DNA of 37,492 nt from Pseudomonadota bacterium (GTDB taxonomy: Bacteria > Pseudomonadota > Gammaproteobacteria > Xanthomonadales > Rhodanobacteraceae), in NCBI GenBank assembly GCA_021794575.1, contig JAJYQO010000097.1, positions 1 to 37,492 of the forward strand, written 5' to 3'. Shown here one piece after another: positions 26,739-37,492 of this stretch (position 1 is the stretch's first letter; every line of letters starts with the position of its first letter). Made by a program: the position numbers and the translations under genes. Under the pieces are notes generated by a model that worked only from the letters and a program-made list of their open reading frames with translations, was not told where the DNA came from and searched no databases.

Positions 26739-27506
26739 ATGCGCATGCTTGCCCAGTCCACCGTGCTGCTTCTGGCCGCTAGTCTGCCCCTCAGCGCGTT
26801 TGCCCAATCGGCATCGGCGCCGGCCGCCACCAGCTCGGCACCCGCGCGGGTCGCGCCGATTCCCGTCAACCGCGAGCAGCTCTCTTACGCCATCGGCTTC
26901 GAGGTCGGCAGCAATCTGGCCAACAACAAGGTGGATGTGGACAGCAAGCGCCTGATCCAGGGTTTCGACGATGCCTACGCCAAGGAAACCCCGGCGGTTC
27001 CCATTGCCGACATGCGCCAGCAGTTGGCCGGTCTGCAACAGCACCTGCGCGCGCAGGCCATCGCCGCCTATCGCAAAGTGGCGGCTGCCAATCTGCAAGC
27101 CAGCGAAACTTTCCTGGCACAGAACAAAGTCAAGCCCGGCGTGATCACGCTGCCCGACGGCATCCAATACCGCGTGCTGGAAAAAGGCACCGGCACGCAG
27201 CATCCCACCGCGACCTCCACGGTCACGCTGAACTACCGCGCCGCGCTGCCCAACGGCCAGGAGTTCGCCAGTTCCTACGCCAACGGCAAACCGATCACGT
27301 TCGTGGTCGACAAGATGATCCTGGGCTGGCAGAAGGTTCTGCCGCTGATGGTGCCGGGCGACCGCTGGCAGGTGTTCGTACCGCCGCAGTTCGCGTTTGG
27401 CGCCGCCGGCCAGCCGCCGCGCGTCGGCCCCAACATGGCGGTGGTCTTCGAAATGAAGCTGATCAAGATCGGCGGCAACGGCAACGGCAACGGCAACGGC
27501 AAGTGA
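26739..27506 (+). CDS. fkpA: FKBP-type peptidyl-prolyl isomerase, FkpA/Mip-like
   Basis: The 255-residue exported folding factor begins with a signal peptide (MRMLAQSTVLLLAASLPLSA...FA). An N-terminal helical dimerisation domain (QLSYAIGFEVGSNLANNKVD, FDDAYAKETPAVP, a long helix around 85-125) precedes the FKBP domain (VITLPDGIQYRVLEKGTGTQ, VTLNYRAALPNGQEF, GWQKVLPLMVPGDRWQVFVP, FAFGAAGQPP, VVFEMKLIKI). It acts in the periplasm on protein folding and may contribute to virulence as Mip proteins do. The gene ends with a (GGCAAC)4 tract that encodes a Gly-Asn tail. Confidence 0.92.
   Translation: MRMLAQSTVLLLAASLPLSAFAQSASAPAATSSAPARVAPIPVNREQLSYAIGFEVGSNLANNKVDVDSKRLIQGFDDAYAKETPAVPIADMRQQLAGLQQHLRAQAIAAYRKVAAANLQASETFLAQNKVKPGVITLPDGIQYRVLEKGTGTQHPTATSTVTLNYRAALPNGQEFASSYANGKPITFVVDKMILGWQKVLPLMVPGDRWQVFVPPQFAFGAAGQPPRVGPNMAVVFEMKLIKIGGNGNGNGNGK
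27474..27497 (+). repeat. GGCAAC hexanucleotide repeat at the fkpA 3' end
   Basis: Four perfect copies of GGCAAC, followed by a GGCAAG variant, encode Gly-Asn repeats just before the fkpA stop. The unit length keeps the frame, so copy-number changes would only vary tail length. Confidence 0.85.
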
Positions 27507-27619
27507 GCCGCCGGCGTGGCCGTCCATCAGGCTGCCGCATGCGTGCTGCGCCGCGGCTTGCATCGGGCGCCGCGGCCCGTGCCTTGCGAAACCGTAAGTG
27601 CTGCTGTGCAAAATTCTTG

Positions 27620-27649
27620 TTGACAGCCGCGACAGACTGGCGCTAGGTT
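27620..27649 (+). promoter_or_regulatory. Promoter of the leu-ilv operon
   Basis: A perfect -35, TTGACA at 27620-27625, is followed after 18 bases by TAGGTT at 27644-27649, a partial -10. Transcription would start about seven bases on, at or next to the leader ATG at 27656. The DNA before it is comparatively AT-rich (GCAAAATTCTTG), unlike the flanks. Confidence 0.65.
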
Positions 27650-27655
27650 CGGTCC

Positions 27656-27820
27656 ATGATCCAGTCCGCGCCCACCGTTACCGCCGCCCGCCGCGCATCG
27701 CGCGCCGCGCGGCTGCACGTGGACGTGGTGCCGCCGGTCGTGGCCGCGGGTCTGCCCGCCGCCACGCCGCTCTACCTTCTCGCGCTCGTTCTTATTATTA
27801 GCCCCTCGGGAGCGGGATAG
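27656..27820 (+). CDS. Branched-chain amino acid leader peptide (attenuator)
   Basis: A 54-codon frame ends TAG at 27820. Codons 39-48 read Leu-Tyr-Leu-Leu-Ala-Leu-Val-Leu-Ile-Ile, that is five Leu, two Ile and one Val in ten. They use CTT, CTC, GTT and ATT, codons seldom used in the neighbouring genes, where CTG, GTG and ATC dominate. A second, Val-rich patch lies at codons 22-29. Stalling at the cluster when charged tRNA is scarce would leave 27808-27816 free to form the antiterminator. No ribosome binding site is visible, which fits a leaderless start at the predicted +1, although a later GTG start is possible. Confidence 0.8.
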   Translation: MIQSAPTVTAARRASRAARLHVDVVPPVVAAGLPAATPLYLLALVLIISPSGAG

Positions 27821-27868
27821 GTCGCGCGTCTAAAGGTCCAGCAGACGAACCACCAGAACCCCGCTCCC
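27808..27868 (+). promoter_or_regulatory. Antiterminator pairing of the ilv/leu attenuator
   Basis: GGGAGCGGG at 27808-27816, inside the last codons of the leader peptide, is perfectly complementary to CCCGCTCCC at 27860-27868, the left arm of the terminator. Forming this 9-bp helix prevents the terminator. A ribosome at the leader stop (27820) would cover the first segment and favour termination. A small intervening helix, CGTCT 27827-27831 with AGACG 27843-27847, can also form. Confidence 0.75.
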
Positions 27869-27888
27869 GCAACGGAGCGGGGTTTTTT
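27857..27888 (+). terminator. Intrinsic terminator of the ilv/leu attenuator
   Basis: CCCCGCTCC at 27859-27867 and GGAGCGGGG at 27874-27882 form a perfect 9-bp stem, extended by AA/TT, and run into six T residues. It lies 48 bases before the leuA start and is the best intrinsic terminator in this half of the window. Confidence 0.92.
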
Positions 27889-27936
27889 GTTGCCTGGTCC
27901 GCCTGCTGCCCGAGCGCAAACGCCATCGGAGCAGCC

Positions 27937-29562
<1,626 letters not shown>

Positions 29563-30492
29563 CGGCCGCATCAAGCCCTGGCACGAGGCCACCGTGCATG
29601 TCGGCGCGCACGCGCTGCACTACGGCTCCACGGTGTTCGAGGGCGAGCGCGTGTACGCCACGCCGGACGGCCCGCGCTACTTCCGTCTGCGCGAGCACAC
29701 CGAGCGCCTGTTCCGCTCGGCGCGCATCCACGACCTCGCCATCCGCCACACGCCGCAGGAGATCGAACAGGCCTGCAGCGATGTGGTGCTGGCCAATGCG
29801 CTGAGCGGCGCCTACGTGCGGCCGCTGGTGTACCGCGCCGGCTTCACCTTCAGCCTGGCGCCCGATCCCGAGGTGCCGGTGGAGGTGGCGATCCTGGCAT
29901 TGCCGTGGGGCAACCTGCACGGTGCCGGTGTGCACGAGGGTATCGACGTCTGTGTGTCGTCCTGGCACCGGCCGGCGCCCAACACGCTGCCTACCGGCGC
30001 CAAGGCCGGCGGCAATTACCTGTCCAGCCAGCTGATCGCCCAGGAGGCCAAGCGCGGCGGTTTCGGCGAGGGCATCGCGCTGGCGCCCAACGGCCTGCTC
30101 AGCGAGGGCGCCGGCGAGAACCTGTTCCTGGTGCAGCGCGGACGCCTGTACACGCCGCCGGTGGCGGCCGGTATCCTCGCCGGCATCACCCGCGACAGCG
30201 TGCTGACGCTGGCCGCCGATCTCGGCATTCCGGTCAGCGAGTGCGACCTGCCGCGCGAACTGCTGTACACCTGCGATGAGGTGTTCCTCACCGGTACCGC
30301 AGCGGAGATCACCCCGGTGCGCTCGGTGGACCGCAAGCCGGTGGGCAGCGGCAGGCCCGGCCCGGTGACGCGCGCACTGCAGGATGCCTTTTTCGGCCTG
30401 TTCGATGGCCGCAACGCCGATCGCCACGGCTGGCTGACGCCGCTGGTGGCCAGCGCAGCGCAGGCCGGCCAGCACCGGCTGGAGGTGGCGTG

Positions 30493-31908
30493 ATGGCCGG
30501 GCGCACGCTGCTGGACAAGATCTGGGACGCGCACGCGGTGGCGCCGGAAACCGTCGCCACGCCGGCCGTGCTGTACGTCGACCTGCACCTGGTGCACGAG
30601 GTCACTTCGCCGCAGGCCTTCAGCGAGCTGCGCACGCGCGGCCTGCGCGCGCGCCGGCCGGAGCGCACGCTGGCCACCATGGACCACTCCACGCCGACGC
30701 TGCCGGCCGGCGCGGACGGGACGCCGCCTTTTGTCACGCCGGAAGCCGCGCAGCAGGTACGCACGCTACGCGAGAACTGCCGCGAATTCGGCATCGATCT
30801 GCTGGATTTGGACAGCGCGCAGCGCGGCATCGTGCACGTGATCGGCCCGGAACTGGGCGCCACCCAGCCGGGCATGACCATCGTCTGCGGCGACAGCCAC
30901 ACCAGCACGCACGGCGCTTTCGGCGCGCTGGCCTTCGGCATCGGCACCAGCGAGGTCGGCCATGTGCTGGCCACGCAGTGCCTGCTGCAGCGCAAGCCCA
31001 AGGCTATGGCCGTCGAGGTGCACGGCCGCCTGCAGCCGGGTGTGGACGCCAAGGATCTGGTGCTGCACATCATCGGCCGCATCGGCGTCGACGGCGGCAC
31101 CGGCTGCGTCATCGAATACCGCGGCGAGGCGATCCGCGCGCTGTCGATGGAGCAGCGCATGACCGTGTGCAACATGTCCATCGAGGCCGGTGCGCGCGCC
31201 GGCATGATCGCACCGGACGACACCACCTTCGCCTGGCTGCGGGGCCGCGCGCGCGCCCCGCAGGGCGAAGCCTGGACGCGCGCGCTGGCACACTGGAAAA
31301 CCCTGCACAGCGATCGCGACGCCCGCTTCGACCGCGTGGTCGAGATCGATGCCGCCGCCGTGCGTCCCACGCTGAGCTACGGCACGCATCCCGGCATGGT
31401 GGTGGACATCGAAGCCAGCGTGCCGCAGGCCGGCAACGCGCTGCAGCAGCGCGCGCTCGACTACATGGGCCTGCGCGCCGGCGCGCGCCTGGCCGGCACG
31501 CCGGTGGACGTGGTGTTCGTGGGCAGTTGTACCAACGGGCGGCTGTCCGACCTGCGCGCCGCGGCCGCCGTGCTGCGCGGCCGGCGTCTGGCGCGCGGCG
31601 TGCGCATGCTGGTGGTGCCGGGCTCGGCGGCGGTCAAGCACGACGCCGAACAAGAGGGGCTCGACGCGGTGTTCCGCGCCGCCGGCGCCGAGTGGCGCGA
31701 ACCGGGCTGCTCGATGTGCATCGCCATGAACGGGGACCTGGTGGCGCCGGGCCAGCTCGCGGTCAGCACCAGCAACCGCAATTTCGAGGGCCGCCAGGGG
31801 CCGGGCGCGCGCACCGTGCTGGCCAGCCCGGCCAGCGCCGCCGCCGCCGCCGTGGCCGGCCACATCGTCGACCCACGCGCGTACACCATCGAGGAGGCGG
31901 TGGCATGA
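30493..31908 (+). CDS. leuC: 3-isopropylmalate dehydratase large subunit
   Basis: LeuC with LeuD isomerises 2- to 3-isopropylmalate and holds the [4Fe-4S] cluster. The 471-residue protein starts at ATG 30493 within ATGA, with GGAGGT six bases upstream. Aconitase-family motifs include [33 protein letters not shown] (cluster Cys) and [13 protein letters not shown] (the CxxC pair), plus [20 protein letters not shown]. All three cluster cysteines are present. Length matches the proteobacterial LeuC1 type. Confidence 0.96.
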   Translation: MAGRTLLDKIWDAHAVAPETVATPAVLYVDLHLVHEVTSPQAFSELRTRGLRARRPERTLATMDHSTPTLPAGADGTPPFVTPEAAQQVRTLRENCREFGIDLLDLDSAQRGIVHVIGPELGATQPGMTIVCGDSHTSTHGAFGALAFGIGTSEVGHVLATQCLLQRKPKAMAVEVHGRLQPGVDAKDLVLHIIGRIGVDGGTGCVIEYRGEAIRALSMEQRMTVCNMSIEAGARAGMIAPDDTTFAWLRGRARAPQGEAWTRALAHWKTLHSDRDARFDRVVEIDAAAVRPTLSYGTHPGMVVDIEASVPQAGNALQQRALDYMGLRAGARLAGTPVDVVFVGSCTNGRLSDLRAAAAVLRGRRLARGVRMLVVPGSAAVKHDAEQEGLDAVFRAAGAEWREPGCSMCIAMNGDLVAPGQLAVSTSNRNFEGRQGPGARTVLASPASAAAAAVAGHIVDPRAYTIEEAVA

Positions 31909-32480
31909 AACCGATCCGGCACGTCCACTCGCGCAGCGTGGTGCTGGCGCACGACAACATCGACACCGACCGCATCATCCCGGCGCGCTTCCTCACCACC
32001 ACCACGCGCGAAGGCCTGGGCCGGCATGCGTTCCAGGACTGGCGCTACCGCAGCGATGGTTCGCCCGACCCGGACTTCGTGCTGAACCGTGCCGAGGCCG
32101 CCGGCTGCTCGATCCTGGTGGCCGGGCGCAATTTCGGCTGCGGCTCTTCGCGCGAACACGCGCCATGGGCGCTGCTGGATGCCGGCATCCACGCCGTCAT
32201 CAGCAGCGAGATCGCGGACATCTTCCGCAGCAACGCGCTGAAGAACGGCCTACTGGCGATCACCGTGGCCGATGCCGAGCACCGCTTCCTGCTGCGCCAT
32301 CCGGGCCTCGAGCTGCGCATCGATGTCGTCGCCGGCGAAATCGCGTTGCCCGACGGCGGCCGCTTCGGCTTCGCGCTGGATGCGTTCGCGCGCCACTGCC
32401 TGACCGAGGGCATCGACCAGCTCGGCTTTCTGCTGCGCCAGCATGCCGCCATCCAACGCCACGAGGAACAATACGCATGA
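31905..32480 (+). CDS. leuD: 3-isopropylmalate dehydratase small subunit
   Basis: LeuD is the swivel-domain partner of LeuC. The 191-residue protein starts at ATG 31905 (ATGA overlap with leuC; GAGGAGG upstream). Typical segments are [56 protein letters not shown] and an extended C-terminal helix. The substrate-specifying loop (TTTTREGLG) fits isopropylmalate rather than homoaconitate. The stop overlaps leuB by four bases. Confidence 0.95.
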   Translation: MKPIRHVHSRSVVLAHDNIDTDRIIPARFLTTTTREGLGRHAFQDWRYRSDGSPDPDFVLNRAEAAGCSILVAGRNFGCGSSREHAPWALLDAGIHAVISSEIADIFRSNALKNGLLAITVADAEHRFLLRHPGLELRIDVVAGEIALPDGGRFGFALDAFARHCLTEGIDQLGFLLRQHAAIQRHEEQYA

Positions 32481-33574
32481 GCGCCGCGCAGATGTCCACC
32501 CACATTGCCTTGCTGCCTGGTGACGGCATCGGCCCCGAGGTCACCGCCGCCGCCGTGCAGTGCCTCGAGGCCGTCGCCGAGATCCACGGTTACAGCTTCA
32601 GTTTCAGCGAGCATCCGATCGGCGGCTGCGCCATCGACGCCTACGGCACCGCGTTGCCGGAGACCACGCGCGCGGCCTGCCTGACCAGCGATGCCGTGCT
32701 GCTGGGCGCGGTGGGCGGGCCGAAGTGGTCCGACCCGCGCGCGGCGGTGCGTCCCGAACAGGGCCTGCTGGCGCTGCGTGCGGCGATGGGCGTGTACGCC
32801 AATCTGCGTCCGCTGCAGGTGCATCCGCGCGCGGCGCAGTTTTCGCCGCTGCGTCCGGAGAAGCTGCGCCAGGTGGATTTCCTGTTCGTGCGCGAGCTGA
32901 CCGGTGGCATCTACTTCGGCACCAAGACGCGCGAGTCCGACGCCGCCAGCGACCTGTGCCGCTACAGCGAGGCCGAGATCGAACGCGTGCTGCGCCGTGC
33001 CTTCACGCTGGCGCGCGAGCGCCGCCGCAAGCTGACCTCGGTGGACAAGGCCAACGTGCTGGAGACCTCGCGCCTGTGGCGCGCCACCGCGCAGCGCTTG
33101 GCCGCGGAGTATCCGGACGTGGCGCTCGAGCACCAGTTGGTGGACTCGATGGCCATGCTGCTGCTGACCCGCCCGCACAGCTTCGACGTGATCGTCAGCG
33201 AGAACCTGTTCGGCGACATCCTCACCGACGAGGCCGCCGCCATCGCCGGCTCGCTGGGCCTGCTGCCGTCGGCTTCGCTGGGTGATGGCCCGTGCGGTCT
33301 GTACGAGCCCATCCACGGTTCGGCGCCGGACATCGCCGGGCAGGGCATCGCCAACCCGGCTGGCGCCATCGCCAGCGCGGCGCTGCTGCTGCGTTATTCG
33401 CTGGGTCTTCCGGCCGCGGCCGGCGCGCTGGAAAGCGCGCTGTGGCTGGCGCTGGACGAAGGTGTGTTGACACCCGACCTGGGCGGCCACCACTCGACGA
33501 CGGCGCTCACCGAAGCGGTGATCGGCCACTTGTGGTCGCAGTCGGCGGTAGATGCCGCGGTGGCGCGCGCATGA
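32477..33574 (+). CDS. leuB: 3-isopropylmalate dehydrogenase
   Basis: LeuB oxidises and decarboxylates 3-isopropylmalate to 2-oxoisocaproate with NAD. The 365-residue protein starts at ATG 32477 (ATGA with leuD), with GAGGA ten bases upstream. It has [21 protein letters not shown], the Arg-rich substrate part ([16 protein letters not shown]), [43 protein letters not shown] (metal Asp) and [20 protein letters not shown] with the NAD-specific region. It overlaps ilvD by four bases. Confidence 0.96.
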   Translation: MSAAQMSTHIALLPGDGIGPEVTAAAVQCLEAVAEIHGYSFSFSEHPIGGCAIDAYGTALPETTRAACLTSDAVLLGAVGGPKWSDPRAAVRPEQGLLALRAAMGVYANLRPLQVHPRAAQFSPLRPEKLRQVDFLFVRELTGGIYFGTKTRESDAASDLCRYSEAEIERVLRRAFTLARERRRKLTSVDKANVLETSRLWRATAQRLAAEYPDVALEHQLVDSMAMLLLTRPHSFDVIVSENLFGDILTDEAAAIAGSLGLLPSASLGDGPCGLYEPIHGSAPDIAGQGIANPAGAIASAALLLRYSLGLPAAAGALESALWLALDEGVLTPDLGGHHSTTALTEAVIGHLWSQSAVDAAVARA

Positions 33575-35247
33575 GCAGTTCGCATCGCAAACCGCTGCGC
33601 AGCGACGCCATCAAGAGCGGCCCCGACCGCGCTCCGGCGCGCGCCATGCTGCGCGCCACCGGCCTCGATGACGCCGCGCTGCGCAAGCCGCTGGTGGCGG
33701 TGGTGCACACCTGGTCGGATGTCTCGCCCTGCAACCTCAACCTGCGCGATCTGGCCGCCGCCGCCGCCGCGGGCGTCCGCGCCGCCGGCGGCACGCCGGT
33801 GGAGTTCAACACCATCGCGGTGACCGACGGCATCGCCATGGGCACCGCCGGCATGCGCGCCTCGCTGGTCTCGCGTGAGGTGATCGCCGACTCGATCGAA
33901 CTGGCCGTCGAGGGCCACTGCCTGGACGCCGTGCTGGTTCTGTGCGGCTGCGACAAGACCATTCCGGCCGCGGCGATGGCGCTGGCGCGCATGGACATCC
34001 CGGGCCTCGCGCTGTACGGCGGCAGCATCGCCCACGGCGTGCTGGGCGCGCGCCACCTCACCGTGCAGGACGTGTTCGAGGCGGTGGGCGCGCACGGCGC
34101 CGGCACGCTGGATGACGCCGGCCTGCGGGCGGTGGAAACCCACGCCTGCCCGGGCGCCGGCGCCTGCGGCGGCCAGTTCACCGCCAACACCATGGCCATG
34201 GTGCTGACCGCGCTGGGGCTGTCGTTGCCCGGCGCCAACGACGTGCCGGCCACCGATTCGGCCAAGCGCGCGATTGCGCAGCGCTGCGGCGAGCAGTTGA
34301 TGCAACTGCTGGCGCACGGTCCGCTGCCGCGCGAGGTGCTGACCCCGGCCGCGTTCCGCAACGCTGCGCGCATGGTCGCGGCCACGGCGGGCTCCACCAA
34401 CGCCGTGCTGCACCTGCTGGCGATCGCGCACGAGGCCGGCGTGGCGTTCACGCTGGAGGACTTCGAAACCGCCTCGCGCAGCACGCCGGTGATCGCCGAT
34501 CTCAAGCCCGCCGGTCGCTACACCGCCGTCGAGTTGAGCGCCGCCGGCGGCACCATGACCGTGGCGCGCATGCTGCACCAGGCCGGCATGCTGGAGGACA
34601 CACCCACGGTCAGCGGCCGTGGGCTGTTCGCTGAGATCGCCGCGGCGCCGCCGCCGCCGGAGGGGCAGGACGTGGTGCGGCCGGTCAGCGCGCCGCTGAA
34701 ACCGCGCGGCGGCTTCACCATCCTGTACGGCAATCTGGCGCCCGAGGGCTGCATCCTCAAGCTGGCCGGCGCCGGCCGCACGCAGTTCGAGGGTCCGGCG
34801 CGCGTGTTCGAGAACGAGTCCGAGGCTTTCGCCGCCGTGCAGGCGGGTGCCATCCGCGCCGGCGACGTGGTGGTGATCCGCAACGAAGGTCCGGCCGGCG
34901 GCCCCGGCATGCGCGAGATGCTGGCGGTGACCGCCGCGCTGGTCGGCCGCGGCCTGGGCGGTTCGGTGGCGCTGATCACCGACGGCCGCTTCAGCGGCGC
35001 CACGCACGGCGTGATGGTCGGCCACATCGCACCCGAGGCCGCGCGCGGCGGTCCGATCGCGCTGCTGCGCGACGGCGATGCTCTGCGCATCGACGGCGAA
35101 ACGCGCCGCATCGATGCCTTGATCGATCTCGAAACGCGCCGCGGCGGCTGGACGCCGCGCCCGCCCACGGTCACACGCGGCGCGCTGGCCAAGTACGCGC
35201 GCATGGTCGGCTCGGCCGCGCGCGGCGCCATCACCGAAACCGAATGA
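33571..35247 (+). CDS. ilvD: Dihydroxy-acid dehydratase
   Basis: IlvD dehydrates dihydroxyisovalerate and dihydroxy-methylvalerate, the shared third step of Val/Ile synthesis. The 558-residue protein is the short form. Fe-S cysteines appear as Cys54 (SPCNLNL), Cys127 (LCGCDKT) and Cys199 ([12 protein letters not shown]). Other signatures are [15 protein letters not shown] and [20 protein letters not shown]. Length and Cys spacing (73 and 72 residues) fit the [2Fe-2S] plant/cyanobacterial-like class better than the longer E. coli enzyme; that cluster type is an inference. The start overlaps leuB (ATGA). Confidence 0.94.
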   Translation: MSSSHRKPLRSDAIKSGPDRAPARAMLRATGLDDAALRKPLVAVVHTWSDVSPCNLNLRDLAAAAAAGVRAAGGTPVEFNTIAVTDGIAMGTAGMRASLVSREVIADSIELAVEGHCLDAVLVLCGCDKTIPAAAMALARMDIPGLALYGGSIAHGVLGARHLTVQDVFEAVGAHGAGTLDDAGLRAVETHACPGAGACGGQFTANTMAMVLTALGLSLPGANDVPATDSAKRAIAQRCGEQLMQLLAHGPLPREVLTPAAFRNAARMVAATAGSTNAVLHLLAIAHEAGVAFTLEDFETASRSTPVIADLKPAGRYTAVELSAAGGTMTVARMLHQAGMLEDTPTVSGRGLFAEIAAAPPPPEGQDVVRPVSAPLKPRGGFTILYGNLAPEGCILKLAGAGRTQFEGPARVFENESEAFAAVQAGAIRAGDVVVIRNEGPAGGPGMREMLAVTAALVGRGLGGSVALITDGRFSGATHGVMVGHIAPEAARGGPIALLRDGDALRIDGETRRIDALIDLETRRGGWTPRPPTVTRGALAKYARMVGSAARGAITETE

Positions 35248-35275
35248 ACACCCCTTTCCCGAGGAGATACCCACG

Positions 35276-36313
35276 ATGAACCCTACCCAGGAAGCTTCGC
35301 TGCAAGCGCTCAAGGGCCGCCGCATCGGCGTGCTCGGCTACGGCAGCCAGGGTCGCGCGCATGCGCTGAATCTGCGCGATTCCGGTCTCGATGTACGCAT
35401 CGGGCTGCGCCCGGGCGGCGCCACCACGGCGCAGGCGCGCGCCGACGGCTTCAGCGTGGCCGCGCCGGCCGAAGTGGTCAGCGGCAGCGACCTGGTCGCC
35501 GTGCTTACCCCGGACATGGTGCAGCCGCAGCTCTATCGCGAGGCGATCGCGCCGCACCTGCACCGCGGCGGCGCGCTGTTGTTCGCGCACGGCCTCAACG
35601 TGCACTTCGGCATGATCGAGCCGCGCGCCGACATCGACGTGGTGCTGGTGGCGCCCAAGGGCCCCGGCGCGCTGGTGCGGCGCGAATACGAGCGCGGCGC
35701 CGGCGTACCCTGCCTGTTCGCGGTGCATCAGGACGCCAGCGGCCATGCGCGCGAGTGCGTGCTGGCCTACGCCGCCGGCATCGGCGGCGCGCGCACGCAG
35801 CTGATCGAGACCAGCTTCCGCGAGGAGACCGAAACCGACCTGTTCGGCGAGCAGGCGGTGCTGTGCGGCGGCGCCACCGAACTGGTGCTGCAGGGCTTCG
35901 AGACCCTGGTCGAGGCCGGCTACCAGCCCGAGGTGGCCTATTACGAGTGCATGCACGAGCTGAAGCTGATCGTCGATCTGCTGTACGAGGGCGGCCTCGC
36001 GCAGATGCACAAGTACGTGTCGGAGACTGCCCAGTACGGCGACCTGACCCGCGGCCCGCGCGTGATCAACGCGGAAACGCGGCAGCGCATGCGCGAGGTG
36101 CTGGCCGAGATCCGCGACGGCCGCTTCGCGCGCGAATGGGTGGCCGAGTATGCCGCCGGCAATCCCAACTACAAGGCGCTGAAGCAGCGCGACCTGGAGC
36201 ATCCCATCGAACAGGTGGGCGCCGCGTTGCGCGCGCAGATGGGCTGGCTGCGCGTCGGCAAGGACGCGGCGCCGCGACCCAGGCCGGCGCACAAGCGCGC
36301 CGCGGGGGCCTGA
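35276..36313 (+). CDS. ilvC: Ketol-acid reductoisomerase (class I)
   Basis: IlvC rearranges and reduces acetolactate with NADPH and Mg. The 345-residue protein starts at ATG 35276, with GAGGAGA eight bases upstream and 28 bases after ilvD. It has the Rossmann motif [10 protein letters not shown] (residues 21-30), Arg45 in the cofactor loop (GLRPGG), [15 protein letters not shown] with Lys128, metal ligands Asp188 and Glu192 (DLFGEQ) and Glu224/Glu228 (YYECMHE). The short C-terminal domain makes it class I, unlike the long E. coli enzyme. The last 15 residues are a basic, non-conserved tail. Confidence 0.95.
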   Translation: MNPTQEASLQALKGRRIGVLGYGSQGRAHALNLRDSGLDVRIGLRPGGATTAQARADGFSVAAPAEVVSGSDLVAVLTPDMVQPQLYREAIAPHLHRGGALLFAHGLNVHFGMIEPRADIDVVLVAPKGPGALVRREYERGAGVPCLFAVHQDASGHARECVLAYAAGIGGARTQLIETSFREETETDLFGEQAVLCGGATELVLQGFETLVEAGYQPEVAYYECMHELKLIVDLLYEGGLAQMHKYVSETAQYGDLTRGPRVINAETRQRMREVLAEIRDGRFAREWVAEYAAGNPNYKALKQRDLEHPIEQVGAALRAQMGWLRVGKDAAPRPRPAHKRAAGA

Positions 36314-36314
36314 G

Positions 36315-37492
36315 ATGGCCGACACCGGCACCGTGGAGACGCTGCTGCGCAGCGGCGCGCAGTGGCTGGTGGCGGCGCTGGAAGCCGAGGGGGTGGACAC
36401 GATCTTCGGCTATCCGGGCGGCGCCATCATGCCGGTGTACGACGCGCTGGTGGACAGCAAATTGCGCCACATTCTGGTGCGCCACGAGCAGGGCGCGGCG
36501 CTGGCCGCCGACGGCTACGCGCGCGCCGGCGGCCGCATCGGCGTGTGCCTGGCCACCTCCGGACCGGGCGCCACCAACCTGCTCACCGGCATCGCCAACG
36601 CGTATCTCGATTCGGTGCCGATACTGGCCATCACCGGCCAGGTTGCCAGCGGGCTGATGGGCACCGATGCGTTCCAGGAGGTCGACATCTTCGGCATGAG
36701 CCTGCCGGTGGTGAAGCACAGCTTCATCGTGCGCCGCGCCGAGGATGTGGCCGCCACCGTGCACGCGGCCTGCGCCATCGCGCGCAGCGGGCGGCCGGGA
36801 CCGGTGCTGATCGATCTGCCCAAGGACGTGGCGCTGGCGCGCGCTGCTGCCGCGCCGGCGTTGCCGCAGGCCGCGGCGGCGGAAACGCCGCCGGATGCCG
36901 CTGCGCTGGCCGCTGCCGCCGCGCTGCTGGCGCGCAGCGAGCGGCCGCTGCTGTACGTGGGCGGCGGCGTCGGCATCGCGCGCGCCGACACGGCGCTGCG
37001 CGCGTTCGTGGCTGCCACCGGCATGCCGGTGGTATCCACGCTCAAGGGTCTGGGCGCCATCGATCCCGGCGCGCCGGAGTTCTTGGGCATGCTCGGCATG
37101 CACGGCAGTCCGGCGGCCAACCACGCGGTGCAATCCTGCGACCTGCTGCTGGTGGCCGGCGCGCGTTTCGACGACCGCGCCACCGGCAAGCTGGACACCT
37201 TCGCGCCCGGCGCGCGCGTCATCCATATCGACGCCGATACCGCCGAGATCGGCAAGCTGCGCGGGGTCGATGTCGCGCTGGGCGGCTCGCTAGCGCATGC
37301 GCTGCGTGCGCTGACGCAGTCCGCGCCGCGCGCGAGCGTGGACTGGCGCAAGCACTGCGCGGCGCTGCGCGACCTGTACGCCAACCGCTACGACGCACCC
37401 GGCGACGACATCTACGCCCCGGCGCTGCTGCACGAACTCTCGCGCGCCGCCGGCCCCGAGGCCATCGTCACCTGCGACGTCGGCCAGCACCA
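36315..37492 (+). CDS. ilvB: Acetolactate synthase large subunit (partial, cut by window end)
   Basis: The catalytic subunit of acetohydroxyacid synthase joins two pyruvates, or pyruvate and 2-oxobutyrate, with ThDP. The frame begins at ATG 36315, one base after the ilvC stop, and stays open to the window edge (392 codons seen). Motifs are FGYPGGAIMPVYDAL, RHEQGAALAADGYARA with catalytic Glu58, LATSGPGATNLLTGIANAY, DAFQEVDIFGM and the central-domain LLVAGARFDDRATGKLDTFA. The ThDP/Mg-binding GDG...N part lies beyond the edge. Whether it is ilvG or ilvB, and whether a small subunit follows, cannot be seen. Confidence 0.95.
   Translation, partial: MADTGTVETLLRSGAQWLVAALEAEGVDTIFGYPGGAIMPVYDALVDSKLRHILVRHEQGAALAADGYARAGGRIGVCLATSGPGATNLLTGIANAYLDSVPILAITGQVASGLMGTDAFQEVDIFGMSLPVVKHSFIVRRAEDVAATVHAACAIARSGRPGPVLIDLPKDVALARAAAAPALPQAAAAETPPDAAALAAAAALLARSERPLLYVGGGVGIARADTALRAFVAATGMPVVSTLKGLGAIDPGAPEFLGMLGMHGSPAANHAVQSCDLLLVAGARFDDRATGKLDTFAPGARVIHIDADTAEIGKLRGVDVALGGSLAHALRALTQSAPRASVDWRKHCAALRDLYANRYDAPGDDIYAPALLHELSRAAGPEAIVTCDVGQH

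Overview
This window is a densely packed chromosomal segment of very high GC content. The repertoire points to a Gram-negative gammaproteobacterium: LptF/LptG lipopolysaccharide export, ADP-heptose synthesis, a PhoP/PhoQ-like system, MtfA, DusA and periplasmic FkpA/Mip and PBP4 proteins. GC-rich codon usage, a Xanthomonas-like combined ilv/leu operon with a leader attenuator and a Xanthomonas-style integron attC site suggest the order Xanthomonadales (Lysobacterales). The family is not settled; Rhodanobacteraceae is a guess. No rRNA, tRNA, CRISPR array, plasmid or complete prophage was seen.

Layout. 1-0.4 kb: the end of an unknown gene, a strong terminator and a short gene remnant. 0.4-6.8 kb: a secreted S8/S53-like peptidase with a PKD-like domain and a C-terminal sorting tail, then lptG-lptF divergent from pepA, a classical gammaproteobacterial arrangement. 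6.8-7.5 kb: a decayed IS5-type transposase where holC/valS often follow pepA. 7.5-9.2 kb: gmhB divergent from an unusual fusion of GmhA (sedoheptulose-7-phosphate isomerase) with an HldE-type adenylyltransferase domain. 9.3-11.7 kb: PBP4 (dacB) and a six-helix Pr6Pr-type membrane protein. 11.8-12.6 kb: a plasticity islet holding a solitary integron cassette (VOC gene plus attC) and the left end of an IS3-type element. 12.7-17.4 kb: an EamA-type transporter, acetoacetyl-CoA synthetase and etfBA. 17.6-19.6 kb: a DcsG-like ATP-grasp protein divergent from dusA. 19.9-22.2 kb: a PepSY protein translationally coupled to a PhoP/PhoQ-like two-component system. 22.2-25.6 kb: mtfA with a small secreted protein, and an Nramp-like transporter with altered metal-site residues, a tiny membrane partner and an upstream small ORF. 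25.6-27.5 kb: enoyl-CoA hydratase divergent from an FKBP-type isomerase.

The last 10 kb is a branched-chain amino acid super-operon. A TTGACA promoter precedes a 54-codon leader peptide whose end is packed with Leu, Val and Ile codons. A mutually exclusive antiterminator/terminator pair follows, then leuA-ilvE-leuC-leuD-leuB-ilvD-ilvC-ilvB (the last cut by the window edge). Most junctions overlap, so the valine and leucine pathways appear to be produced as one translationally coupled unit under attenuation control.

Most notable points: the GmhA-HldC domain fusion, the integron cassette outside any visible integron, the complete ilv/leu attenuator with a possibly leaderless leader peptide, the Nramp-like protein lacking the usual metal ligands, and the subtilase-fold peptidase with Glu in place of the catalytic His.
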